From NCBI GenBank assembly GCA_032988165.1, contig JANTQF010000243.1, positions 1 through 52,588 on the forward strand: a DNA stretch of 52,588 nt, in the 5' to 3' direction. Shown here one piece after another: positions 1 to 12,993 of this stretch; within the stretch, counting starts at the first letter, position 1; each line of letters begins with the position of its first letter. The notes under the pieces are model-generated. The model worked only from the letters and a program-made list of their open reading frames with translations, was not told where the DNA came from and made no database searches. The DNA is from Emmonsiellopsis sp. PD_33 (Eukaryota > Ascomycota > Eurotiomycetes > Onygenales > Ajellomycetaceae). A program made the position numbers and the translations under genes.

Positions 1-2950
1 ATTAATATACATACTTCAACCCCCTCCCATTCCAGATAATGGCCTTATGGGTATCAGCAGCAAAAGACATTACAACACACCCCATAATTGAATACATATT
101 GGTCACTAATTTTGCGATCGAATTTGGCCGACACCATGTGTAAGCATTTTTAGTTGGCTGCCGCGATGGGTAAGCATTATTATTTCATATTATTTGCCTT
201 GTCAGAACTTTGCGATCTCTGCGGTGATTCGAGAGCACTACTCCGTACTCCGTCTAGTCCTTTGATCGAGCTGGCTATTTTAGGCTTTCCATTCGGAAAA
301 GTTAATCTGCCATATCCACTCCCGTCCTATTTGACATAAAATTTCAGAGGTTGGTCTCGGAAGAAAGATCCTAGAGTGGGAATGCGAAATCCGAAAGCCT
401 TTTTAATTCGCCCGATAAATCTGAAATGTGGGTAGTTTTCGTACATTCTGACATGATTTTGTGTTATCAGAGAATGTGTGAGGTCACTTGTCTCACTCTG
501 TAATGGGATGTATGTACAAATATTGTTGGCGCTTTTTTATTACAAGTTGTTACTCCGGAGGGCGAGCCGGACTTTCGTTATCTGTGGCTGATCTTGAGGC
601 ACGAAAGGAGCTTGTGATGATATTCTGGAGTTACTATCCCTCAGCGTTGATGCGAAACAAGCGATATTCGGTTTCTTCTCGGCAGGGAAAGTGCTGTTGG
701 AGGAGGTATCTTGGGTCATAGTTGTGGCACCGGAGTCCCTCGCGGAAGCACGCGGCTTTGTTGCCGCGTTTTCCCCAAATTCGGGGGGGTTCGATGAGAC
801 ATGGATCTGGAAAAAGAGACATCGGTCCAAAAAGGTCTTATGTCAGGACTCAGAAGTGATTCTAATAGGACCCACCATGCTCCGAGGCAAGGAATGTCTG
901 ACAAGCAGCCAGTGGAAATGTGTCGTCAATCACCCCCACGTGTTAGTTCTGCGCTGGTCGTTGGATTGTACGCGGGTTTTCAAACCATAGTAAGCAGACC
1001 AGGGAGGCGATCGGGTACGAGTATCTACCAACGCGGGCCTGGCCGAACGAGAGGCGTGAGTCAAAATCCACGGAAAAGCCCATATGCACACGAGAAAATG
1101 CCTCTCAAGTTTCAACTCCTTTGGGGGGGTACTGTGATTTGCTCCGTGCCTGGTGAGGATGATTGCTTCTCGGTGAAGGGCTGATATCAGTGATATGGGC
1201 TGCCCAACATTTCAAACGGGCTGGCTTGGCCGTTTTTGCTCGTATTGTAGCAGCTGCGGTTGGATATGAACTGACAGTGAAACGCTGGGTGTCTTCTTAA
1301 CCTTGCATTCGTATCAAAAGAAAAGGGTGGTTGGTTATCACCGCAGAATGGCGCGTAACCAGTCGTGGCAAGTCGTTGCGGCTCTAGCAAGAACTAGCTG
1401 GATGAGTTTAGGGCTGGCCTGGCGCTAAAACGCACCAAATCATGTGACCGCGTAACTTTATTCCAACCAGAGCCAACCTCATCCCAACGACATCCCAAGA
1501 CGCAAGTGGCATAAGGATAGGTTGATAGCCTTACAATGCAGGGCCGGCTTGCCGTGACCCGACTGCACTGATTTGATGTCAATAGGTAAGTGGAATATAC
1601 CGGCGATGCATTATAATCCCTATTTACCTTATATTATTGGCCAACCAGGTTCCTCGACTATCCTTATCCGAATTATACAGCAAGAGGCGGGAGACGAAAG
1701 TTTTAGCTCTCTACCGGTCTATGGTTGCAGACCTTATCGCCACACCTACTTAAATCTTCGACGGCGGAATTCGAATAGCGCTCCCCTGCGTCCGTTTATG
1801 ATGTGAGAAAATGGCGCTCTATGTAGGAAGGATACGAGATGTCACATCAGGGCGAAAAAGCGCTTGTCATCGTTAAGACGAAACCACGCGTTTCAGAGAG
1901 TTTCACTCCCTGACTCTGTTACGAAGCGCTTCGTGGTTTGGTCCTATTTTAGGGCACAAAATTACCCTAAAGCCTTCTTGGAGCCCCAAGATGTTCTCAT
2001 AACGAACGCCTGTGTTCCAATTTGGCGGGAGATTGGGGATAGGCGGAGGCCTTCTGAAGGGAGCCTTCACTACACTTACCAAACATTCAGCTCTGAGTTC
2101 ACAGATGAACTTTGGATGGCGGCGACGAAGTTGATGGGAACAGCTGATTTCTATTAATGGACCCGGGTTGTGGCAATGGTGTAGGGCTATGCATCTGCCA
2201 AAACTGTTTGATATGCTTTTCTTCTACCCACTCTGTTGATCCAGCTCTGGATCTTTCCGAACGGTCCGACCCAAATCGCCGTGACACAGAGTTTTCTTAA
2301 CCTTGTACGGGCCTGTCATGCATTCCTAGTGCCTGTATCTTTCATCCGGACTTTGGATAAGCCGAAAACCTTGATGCTAAAAGTAGCAAATCTGCCAACA
2401 CTAAGCTTGGCTTTGCGGCCGGCGTCTCTCTATGTGCCGGCCCAGAATGGGATGACAGGGCGGTGGTCCATGTGTCCCCAGCTCCGAACCATCTCAGGCA
2501 ATGGGCCGGGAGGGTGAGGCGGTAAAAATTTGCTGGCCGAGCTCCCCTGCCTTCAGCTGGCCCACAGATGATTTCTGCTCTCCGCCAAAGGTAAGCGGGA
2601 GAATTCGAGGAGTCCCAGTTTCCTTCCTTCTGTTTTTGTCATTCCATCCGGCCTTTCTCGAGTCAGTGCTCGCTTTTTGATTATTGGGACATTCGTTTTA
2701 CCTTTCACTCTCGTTGCATTTGATATCTCCGGTTGCTTTACCAATATCATTTCCATTGCCACTATCGTTCCTGTTTCTTCGTGTCCTGATCGTTTCGGTG
2801 CCCGTGATTACCCTCGAACATTGGATACGACTGCCACTCATTGGATTGACGTTTCTATTTTTCTCCTGGCCGTGTCATTCTTTAGGCTTGTCTGTCTTCG
2901 CCGCAGCACATGTTACGCGTATCCGCAAGCAAGTTCCTGTGTCGGCATCG
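1..2950. other. Gene-free region and leader upstream of the alpha-glucan synthase gene
   Basis: No reading frame here is long enough or protein-like enough to call a gene; all open frames are under 130 codons without recognisable motifs. The last 300 bases or so (about 2620-2900) are pyrimidine-rich on the plus strand, which fits the promoter and 5' leader of the downstream gene. The frame of the first ags1 exon stays open upstream to about 2684 but has no ATG before 2951, so this stretch is read as untranslated. Confidence 0.6.
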
Positions 2951-5900
2951 ATGATGCAGTGGTGGTTGACGGGAAGTTTGCTGGCCCTCGTCGCGCCTAC
3001 GGCGTTGAGTTGGCCGTATGACCCAGAGCAGATAAGGTGGAATACAAATGAAAACAAATCTGCAACTAATCCTGCCGACTATTGGGGAGAATGGAAAGAT
3101 CACGAGTATTTCCCGTCCCCGGATAACTGGCGGTTTCCCTTTTACACGCTATTCCTCGACCGGTTCGTGAACGGCGATCCAACAAACGATAACATCAACG
3201 GCACCGTGTTCGAGCATGATCTCAACTCGAATCAAATGCGCCATGGTGGAGATGTTCTCGGGCTCGTGGATACATTGGATTACCTCCAGGGTATGGGGAT
3301 AAAGGTACTGACAATCTTGGCTGTTGCTCGTTCGCGAATGTTACTGATAGCGTACGCCTAGGGAATATACCTCGCTGGGACGGCTCTAATGAATCAACCT
3401 TGGGGCGCAGACGGTTACTCCGCCATCGACACTACGCTTCTGGACCGGCATTATGGCGACATTCAGACATGGAGGGATGCCATTACAGAAATCCATAAGC
3501 GGAACATGTATGTCCTCTTCGACAATACAATCGCAACGTAAGTAACAAGCTACCTCACTTCCTATATAGTTGGGTAAGAATACTGTATTAATATGTTATG
3601 TAGCCTGGGTGATCTCATCGGTTTCCAAGGGTATTTGAATGAAACAACTCCCTTTCGAACCGAGGAACACAAAGTCCAATGGAAATCAAATCGCCGATAT
3701 GTAGACTTCGACATCGGCAACGACCATAACGAAACGTGCGATTATCCGAGATTTTATTGGGAAAGCGGTTACCCCGTCGGAACCGATGTTACTGATCAGT
3801 TGACGGGTTGCTATGATAGTGAGTTTGACCAGTATGGTGATATTGAGGCTTTCGGTGTCTTTCCAGATTGGCAACGCCAATTGGCGAAGTTCGCTTCCGT
3901 TCAGGATCGCCTGCGTGAATGGGTCCCTTCCGTTCGAGAAAAGATCATGAGGCATTCTTGTATTCTAATTGCGACACTCGATATCGATGGATTCCGATAC
4001 GACAAGGCAACCCAGGCCACAGTGGACGCATTGGGTGACATGAGCGACCACTACCGTGAGTGTGCTAGGAAAGTAGGGAAACACAATTTCTTCACTCCTG
4101 GTGAAATTACAGGCGGCAACACCTTTGGATCGATTTATCTTGGGCGTGGACGCCAACCGAACATGAAGCCTAAGACGCTGGCTGAGGCTGTGAAAATGAC
4201 GAACGCTTCGAGCGAAAAGTACTTCATTCGTGACCAGAACAAAGCTGCGCTCGATTCTGGGGCATTTCACTACTCTGTTTACCGATCTCTGACCCGGTTT
4301 CTTGGTATGGATGGTAACCTTGCTGCTGGTTTTGACACCCCTGTTAACTGGGTGGATGCTTGGTACGATATGCTCCTCACGAATGATTTCGTCAATGTGA
4401 ACACCGGAAAATATGACCCCCGTCATATGTATGGAGCGACGAATCAAGATGTGTTCCGCTGGCCTGCAATTAGTGAGGGGACCGAGAGGATGTTATTAGC
4501 AATGTACATCACGACCCTTCACCTTCCAGGGATCCCGCTGCTCCTCTGGGGCGAAGAACAAGCATTTTACGTATTTGATTCCACGGCGAAGAACTATATT
4601 TTCGGCCGTCAAGCCATGTCTCCTGCAACAGCTTGGCAAACACATGGCTGCTATACCCTCGGATCATCTCAGTACTATGACTGGCCCCTCGAATCCGGAA
4701 AATACGGCTGCCATGATGAGACTGTCAGTTATGACCACAGGGATCCATCCCATCCAGTTCGAAACATTTTAAAGAGCATGTACCAAATGCGCGAGAACTA
4801 CCCCACAATGAACGATGGATGGTTTCTTCAGCACCTCTCGAACCAGACCTGGGAGGTATTCCTTCCCGGTTCTAATCATACACCGACAGAAACGGGGATG
4901 TGGTCCATCCATCGTGGCCGTTTCGAAGAGGTTCAGGACTTTGGAAAATCAGGGAATCTGCCTGTTTGGTTGGTTTATCAAAATTCCAACAAAACTCACG
5001 AATATAAGTTTGATTGTAAGGACAACGATACTGCCCTTATATCCTCCTTCGATAGCGGAACTACCGTCAAGAATTTGTTTTACCCTTTCGATGAACTTAC
5101 GTTGAAGGACGGCCCGAAAAAGTTGGGCTTTGACCAATCCGCTGAATTCAACGGATGCGTGGATAGCTTGGAGTTGAAGCCCTGGGAGTTCCGAGCCTAC
5201 GTCCCGAAGGGCAGCTTCGTTCGGCCACGGCCCATGGTGACCAAATTCTCCCCGGGCCATGATGCGCGCTTGAAGTCAACCGTTTCGCCAGATCAAGATG
5301 AAGTAGTTGCTATTGAGCTTTACTATTCTGAAGAGATGGACTGCAATAGTTTGACCGAAAGCATCTCGTTAAATTCGACCACCGAAAATGGCAAAATGCC
5401 GTCAATCGATACTGGAAGCGTCAAATGCGATACTATCGCTAGAGGACCCACCAAGTTCATTGGGGAACTCCCGAGCACATGGCGATGGTCCGCGAATCTT
5501 GTCGGGGTATATAATGGTGTGCACCGCTTGTCTATTAATAATGCCACCAATGCCGACGGAGATAGTAATACTGCTTCTATCGACCATTTCCTCTTCCGCA
5601 TTGGACAGCAGGATAATCCTATGGTTTTTACTCGTGCGGCGAATTATTCGTCGAACCTACTACATATGAACAGTGAAGGTAAACTTTACGTCTCTCACCA
5701 TGCTTCCGGTGCTGATCTCTACCGGTATTCTTTAACATGGGGTTCAGTCTGGTCTGATTGGTTGCCATACAAGGGTGGCAACAGTACCCTCGAGAAACAG
5801 CCCTGGTCCGGGACCAAGCAACAACGGTGGAAAGGTGAACATGTTTCTGTTGAGTACTGGAATCGTATGACTGGAAGCAGTGACCATGTGCAGCAAGGCG

Positions 5901-8900
5901 ATTTGGACTGGGGTGATCATAAGCCGCGTCGATTCCCCCACCTCTTTTGGAACGGACCCTATAATCAGTATGGGTATGACGCTGGCCTTAAAAACCACCT
6001 GGTTCAGGGCGACGATGGCAGATGGAAGATCAAATTCATGAGTGAGTGGCCCGCAATGGCTCAAGTTAATGTCTGGGGTATCAACCCGGATGGTAAACCG
6101 GATCAGTCATTTGTACTTGGTGACGCAGATGGTGATTCCGTGTTGGATCGTTTACCACCTTCCTCTCTCTCCGACACTCTTGTCAATATCACCGCTCCTC
6201 CACCTTCGCCCCACCTCGCATGGCTGTTTTCTCTAGATGACGGCACCCTTCGCTTCGAATTGCACCCGGTCGGCTCTCAGTACCACCAGCTTGCGTTGTT
6301 TATCCTCCTCTGGGTCATACCCGTACTGACCGCCGCAGCTGGTATTTATTTATTCATGAAGTCCTTCTATCAGGTAAAATTCAACCAAGTTGGAATCAGC
6401 GCCAAAAGAAATTATATTCCACTCGCTCTGAGGCGGAGATTCAAAAAAAATGGCACCGAAAATCTTTCCCAGATGAATCCTCTGGTGAAGCTGGCCAACA
6501 AATCTGGGTTTTTGCAGTCCACACCTGCTTTAGTCGGGGGATCGGATAGCAAGCGCATGGTTCTTATTGCCACGATGGAATATGATATCGAGGATTGGGG
6601 CATCAAAATTAAGATTGGAGGTCTAGGCGTCATGGCTCAGCTTATGGGCAAAAATCTCGGACATCAGGAACTAATCTGGGTTGTTCCTTGTGTTGGCGGA
6701 GTTGACTACCCTGTGGATCAAGAAGCGGAACCGATGTCAGTTACTGTGCTTGGCAGTGCATATGAAGTCAAAGTACAGTACCATGTTCTCAGGAACATCA
6801 CCTATGTTCTTCTCGACGCCCCTGTCTTTCGACAACAATCAAAGACGGAGCCATACCCATCTCGAATGGATGATCTAGACAGCGCTGTCTACTACTCTGC
6901 TTGGAACCAGTGTATTGCTCTGGCCATCAAGAGGTTTCCTATTGATTTGTACCATATCAACGACTATCATGGCTCCGTTGCGCCCTTATATTTGCTTCCC
7001 CAAACGATACCCGCTTGTCTATCGCTTCACAACGCCGAATTCCAGGGCTTATGGCCCATGCGCACTCAAAAGGAAAAGGAGGAAGTGTGCTCAGTTTTCA
7101 ATCTTGACATCGACGTTGCGGCCCGCTACGTTCAGTTCGGAGAAGTATTCAATTTGCTCCACGCCGGCGCGAGCTATTTGCGTGTCCACCAGCAGGGCTT
7201 CGGAGCGGTTGGGGTGTCAAAGAAATATGGCAAACGTTCCTACGCACGATATCCGATTTTCTGGGGTTTAAAGAAAGTCGGAAATCTCCCAAATCCCGAC
7301 CCATCCGATACAGGGGAGTGGAATAAACAGCTTCCCAAGGATTCTGATATCACAGTTGACCCTGAGTTTGAGGCGGGTCGAGCAGAGCTGAAACGACAGG
7401 CGCAGGAGTGGGCAGGGCTTGAACAGAACCCGGATGCTGACCTGCTCGTATTTGTTGGACGCTGGTCTATGCAAAAAGGAATCGACTTGATTGCTGACGT
7501 CTTTCCCGCCGTTTTGGAGGCCCGTGACAACGTTCAACTGATATGCATCGGGCCAGTGATCGATCTTTATGGAAAATTCGCAGCTTTGAAACTGGACAAA
7601 ATGATGCAGATTTATCCCGGTCGTGTGTATTCTAAACCAGAATTCACCGCTCTCCCACCCTATATTTTCAGTGGGGCTGAATTTGCGTTGATCCCATCCC
7701 GAGATGAACCTTTCGGACTGGTAGCCGTAGAATTTGGTCGGAAAGGTGCCCTTGGCATTGGCGCCCGAGTTGGGGGCCTTGGTCAAATGCCTGGCTGGTG
7801 GTACACGGTTGAATCCACTACGACTAGTCATCTTCTTCACCAGTTCAAACTGGCCATCGACAGTGCACTCGACTCGAAACCGGATGTTAGAGCCATGATG
7901 CGCGCCAGGTCTGCGAAACAGAGATTCCCTGTTGCTCAGTGGGTCGAAGATCTTGAAATCCTCCAGGGCACCGCAATTAGGATCCACGACAAAGAAGTTT
8001 CCAAATCCAATAGTCATTATTTTACACCATCAGCATCCGGATATAATACTCCAGGGGGACTGATGGGCTCTCCTATCGGACCTGGAAGCATGACTCCAGC
8101 TGGCTCGTCCACTCCCCTAGCGCACTCGAGGAATACTAGTTATTCGAATATGACCAAGCTAGGGGGGGGTGTAAACCAAGATCAGCCGAGACACACCATT
8201 GTTTACAGCAGGGATGATAGCCCCGGTCCAGCGCCTGAAAACGAAACTTCGACTTCTGGTCTCAGGCGGCAGCTATCTCTTGGGGTACGATCTGGTCCAG
8301 GTCATCTTCAGCCGCCTGGACGGCCTGGTCGACGTAAACTGCGGAAGAGCGGCGTCCCAGCGGAAGTAACTGAAGACTCCCACGACGGTAGGCATGATCA
8401 AAACTTTGCGACAGATGCCGAAGACGAGAGTGATGATGATATGGTCGCGAACTATTACGGTGAAGATGAATACACATTAACCCGAGAACAAGCAGAGGCG
8501 GGACGCAGAGACCATCTACCCTCCATGCCAGACCCTATTACACCGAGACATGTTAGCGATTATTCATCGACTAGCCAATCAAGAATGGCTTTTGCTCCAG
8601 TGCCATCCTCCCCCCACCCAGAGGACGGCCTTCTTTTACCACCACCCCCTTTGACCGAACCAGGAAATCGCATGAGCAGCATTTCTGTGCTCTCCCTTCC
8701 GTCGGTTGTTGGCGACAAGAAGGATTTCAAGCTTCAAAAGGTGGATCCATTCTTCACGGATAGCACTGGCGAATTTTACAAGGCATTTGATAAGCGATTG
8801 AACGACCTCAATGGTGACAATTCGGAATCACAGCTATGCATCGAAGATTACCTCGTGAAGAGCGAAAAGAAATGGTTCAATCGATTCAGAGATGCCCGTT

Positions 8901-10725
8901 TAGGGCGCCATCATGACCAAACATCAATATTCCGTGGTATACGGGATAGCGCTTCGCCTGCAATGTCTGAGTATGGTGGGACGGAAGACCGCGACTCTCG
9001 TGGCAGTGCCGATAGTAATTTTGACGAATTCTTGCTTGGGAAAGACTATGTACCTCCTACTGGCCTGAAGAAGTGGATGCAACTCCGAATAGGGGACTGG
9101 CCTGTATATTCTCTCTTCCTTGCCTTTGGGCAGATCATTGCTGCAAATTCCTACCAAATTACCTTACTCACCGGAGAAGTTGGCCAAAGCGCATCGAAAC
9201 TTTATGCCATTGCAGCGACTTATCTTGTCACCTCTATCCTCTGGTGGTTTGTCTTCCGCTCATTCAAGTCCGTCATCCCACTATCGCTTCCCTTCCTCTT
9301 TTACGGTCTGGCTTTTCTTTTCATTGGAGTTGCCCACTTCGCTCCAACTGAAGGCGGCGTGGGTTGGGTTCAAAATATCGGCTCTGCCTTATATGCTACT
9401 GCATCTTCGAGTGGTTCTATTTTCTTCGCTCTCAACTTTGGCGATGAGAGTGGCGCGCCTGTCAAAGACTGGGTTTTCCGTGCTTGTGTTATCCAGGGCA
9501 CTCAACAGATCTATGTCGTTGCTTTGTGGTATTGGGGTTCAACTTTGACCAAGAGTATTACCGAAGGGATTATTGAAGCCGAGCCGATTGCTACGACTTG
9601 GAAAATGACGTGAGTTCATCCTCTTCTACATACTTTCCAGGGCGCCGTACCGACTATTGAGAACTATTACTAACAATTTTTACAGGGCTATTGCAATCCC
9701 AATTGCTGTTTTCCTTTGGGGAATTGGTCTCTTAATGTACTTTGGACTTCCTAATTACTATCGCCAGACCCCAGGGAAGGTCCCCTCATTCTACAAATCC
9801 CTATTCCGACGCAAGATCGTGGTGTGGTTTTTCGTGACCGTGATCATTCAGAATTTCTTCCTCAGTGCACCATATGGACGAAACTGGTCATGTAAGTTAT
9901 GATTCGATTAGGATGGTGGTCTTGGGTATGATTTACTGATATTTTTTCGCCTTTAGTCCTATGGAGTTCCAACCACGCCAAGGCATGGCATATCGTGCTT
10001 CTTCTCGTTCTATTTTTTATCCTTGTCTGGTCTGGAATGCTTGGTACGATATCACTTTTCTTTCCTACGTATTTGAGAGGGTGACTAACGATGATTATAG
10101 GCGTTTTGAGCGTCCTCTCTAAAGATCATAGCTGGATATTGCCTGTATTTGCTATTGGACTTGGTAGGCTCATTCTTCCTTCACTTTCCCACGACCTTTT
10201 TCACTATTTCGGGATCCAAATCTAGACCCAATACTAACCTCAAGTCCAGGCGCACCTCGATGGGCACAGATCTGGTGGGGCACCAGCGGTATCGGGCAAC
10301 ATGTTCCCTGGGCTGGTGGTTACACATCTGGAGCGTTGGTATCAAGAAGTCTGTGGCTTTGGCTTGGAGTTCTTGATGCAATGCAAGGAGTTGGCTTCGG
10401 AATGATCCTCTTGCAAACATTGACTCGATTTCACATCTGCTTTACCCTTCTCGCCGCTCAAGTTCTTGGATCCGTGGCAACCATGTGCGCCCGCGGCTTT
10501 GCACCTAACAAAATTGGACCCGGAGATATCCATCCCGACATATCTGGAGGAATTGACACTCTTTGGACAGCCTGGTTCTGGATATGTCTCTTTTTCCAAC
10601 TCCTCATATGGTAAGATATTCCCTGTTTTGAGCTAAAATCCATTTGATATCGGATATATGCTAATGAGTTCTTCAGTGGCGGATTCTTCCTCTTCTTCCG
10701 CAAGGAGCAGCTCAGCAAGCCATGA
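2951..10725 (+). CDS. ags1: Cell wall alpha-1,3-glucan synthase (Ags1/Mok1 family)
   Basis: Membrane enzyme that makes alpha-1,3-glucan of the fungal cell wall. Eight exons joined at GT-AG sites: 2951-3304, 3362-3537, 3604-9609, 9686-9891, 9957-10043, 10101-10163, 10250-10610 and 10677-10725, giving 2433 aa, the usual family length. A signal peptide (MMQWWLTGSLLALVAPTALS) precedes the mature start WPYDPEQ. The GH13 amylase-like domain has LDIDGFRYDK (Asp310 as likely nucleophile) and TPGEITGG (Glu344). One membrane span lies near residues 1073-1095. The cytoplasmic GT5 glycogen-synthase-like domain (about 1160-1640) carries KIKIGGLGVMAQ, VGRWSMQKGID and DEPFGLVAVE. A Ser/Pro/Asp-rich linker follows, then a multispan C-terminal domain from about 2009, the presumed export channel. 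An alternative start at 2954 differs by one Met. No amylase (amyD/agtA-type) gene lies beside it. The product assignment is very secure; the splice sites are inferred. Confidence 0.97.
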
Positions 10726-11485
10726 ACGATCCGATTAACTTCTCATGCGCTTGAAATGGCCAAACCCTCCTTGGCTATATCTATTTGGATTCTCTTTACA
10801 GGTTGATTTTCCATCAACGAATTTCGCTGACCCGGCATACCCCTTTTTACCTAATACTATTGGGGACTATATGTCCTCTTCCCATGTTATATTTTTGCTG
10901 TACTTTTCCTTATGACTTCGACGTTAACCGACAAACTGTATATGGCTGGAAATAATTGTTGTTTTGCGAGCAAGATTTCATTCGTTTTTGGTTTCATGTG
11001 TTGACGTATATAGACATGCGTATATAATTATCTTTTTTTGGACAAGTTCGTGTGCATTCACAATTGTTGTAACCGTCCATCAGTATCAAGTTTTTACCGT
11101 GACAAGGAAGCGTTCATCTACAAAAGTGCATTCTCGTGGAATTTCAAAATGTCAGCCCTAGAACTCCCGCCAATCTTGGAGCTCTGATGCATGATTGGCC
11201 TTTAAGAGTCGAATGAGTTTCTGGTCCATGTATCTGCATAGAGCGAGAGCCAAAAGCTGATAAATTGCACATGCCAGCTGAATGTGCATTCCGCAGCCCG
11301 GATCGTCCGGACATCCTCCTGCTTATTTACCTAGCTAGTGGCTTGGTTACTCAAAGCTTTCTGGATCTCCGCACCGAAAGCTGTCCGGCCAGCTTCTTCA
11401 AAATTGCCCCGGATTCTTTCCTTCTGTATCTCGAATGAGTTCTCGTCCACGCCTTCGCGTGTAATTCTTCATAAAAGCACCCGTC
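10726..11485. other. Intergenic region between ags1 and the paraoxonase-like gene
   Basis: Holds the 3' end of ags1 and the promoter of the next plus-strand gene. Only short, motif-free open frames are present. I see no RNA gene or repeat in it. Confidence 0.55.
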
Positions 11486-12993
11486 ATGGCCGTGTTAGCA
11501 AGGATAGGCAAGGTAAGCCGCCCATAAATATTTCTCCCAAGCGGGCGGCGCCTAAACTAGCTGGCTAACTAACATCCGCAACCTCGAACATCAGACCGCC
11601 ACAGCGTTGGCGGTATTTATCGGGTTTGTCGCTATTCTATTCCAAAAGCGCATCATCGCTTTCGTCCATACACCTTTTGATCTACCAGAGTCATGGCATC
11701 CATTCGACGGTGGCTCGGCCAATGTCCTGTTCGCGGATACTATCAAATTCGCCGAGGATCTTATCATTGATCACGATCGCGGAGTGGCGATTGTTAGCAG
11801 TGATGCAGGGAGATCGCAATGGAATACTGTTCTGGTAAATAACAACGCATTCAAGCATCCTCTCAGGGGATCATTCTTGGTCGAGTATCTGTTTACCTGA
11901 ATGATTTTCTAGGGAATCTTGGAGAATCCGGACCCAAAGGGGAATTTGTACATCTATGACTATGCCTCTACCGGATCGCTGAAGGAATTGGAACTCGTGG
12001 ATTTCCCCGAGACGTCTGATTTCCACCCCCTTGGAGTCGACTTCTTCCGGAGCTCTCCTGGTGCCTCCACGAGGCTCTTTGTTGTCAACCATGCCCGGAC
12101 AGGTAGCCGGGTGGACATATTCGATCTCGATTATAAGCAGCATCAAGCAAAATATATCAGGTCGATATCCGACGATAACAAGACCATTGTCTCTCCAAAC
12201 GCCGTACACCCAATTTCCTACACCCAGTTCTACGTCACAAATGACCATCTCCACACCAGCGCGAATGGTCGTGTACTCAGCATGATAGAGACTCTATTCG
12301 CCAGACCGCTCAGCTGGGCCACATTCGTCGACTTTTCCGACCCCAACGAGCTGAAATGCACCGTCGTGGCAGAGGGTATTCCCTTTGCGAACGGAATCAT
12401 AGTGACCCCGACGGGCAAAGAAGTCCTCATCGCCTCGACAACCACAAGTGCCGTCTTCGTATACGAGCGGGATGCCCAGACTAACCTGCTGTCCAAAACC
12501 CGTGAAACAATCCTTACACATTTCCGCACAGATAATTTGGCCTTTGATGATTCGCTCGACGTCTCTGACCCAACCGCATTCGATTCGGAGGGACGATTTC
12601 TCCGTGGAGTGATCGTTGGGGGGCATCCATCGAATATTGTTCTCCAGCTAATGGCTCGCAATCCGGACAAGTATAACGCCCCGTCATGGGTAGCTGAAAT
12701 CCGAAGAGGCACAGGAGTGGACCCAGCACCATTCCCAGCTGGCCCGGAACACCCGGATGGCAGCTTTTACTCTCGCACTCTATATCTAAGTGGGTTTCGC
12801 ATATCCGTGTTTGTTGTTCTTCTATTTTTATTTGGAGATACTAGTATCTTAAGACTGATTTCTTTCTTTCGGACCAGGCAACGGCAACCACTACGCCAGC
12901 GTTTGCACTGGAGCCCTAGATTCGAAACGGGGACACATGCTCGCATCCGGACTTTATGGTAAAGGGATCCTGGATATTTCGTGGAAGGTATAG
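11486..12993 (+). CDS. Paraoxonase/arylesterase-like six-bladed propeller protein, membrane-anchored
   Basis: Predicted calcium-dependent lactonase/esterase of the serum paraoxonase (PON) family; the natural substrate is unknown. Exons 11486-11512, 11595-11834, 11913-12789 and 12878-12993 give 419 aa. The long frame has no ATG, so a 27-base first exon ending AAG|GTAAGC is required; a branch-like CTAAC and a CAG acceptor support it. Residues about 10-28 are hydrophobic with no clear cleavage site, suggesting a signal anchor as in animal PONs. Family signatures are spaced as expected: HPLGVDFF near the first third, SPNAVHPISYTQFYVTNDH (Asn/Asp calcium ligands), IPFANGIIVTPTGKEV and RTDNLAFDDSLD followed by VIVGGHP. 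The C-terminus ends GKGILDISWKV. It lies tandem to ags1 but no functional link is visible. Family assignment is strong; the activity is inference. Confidence 0.85.
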
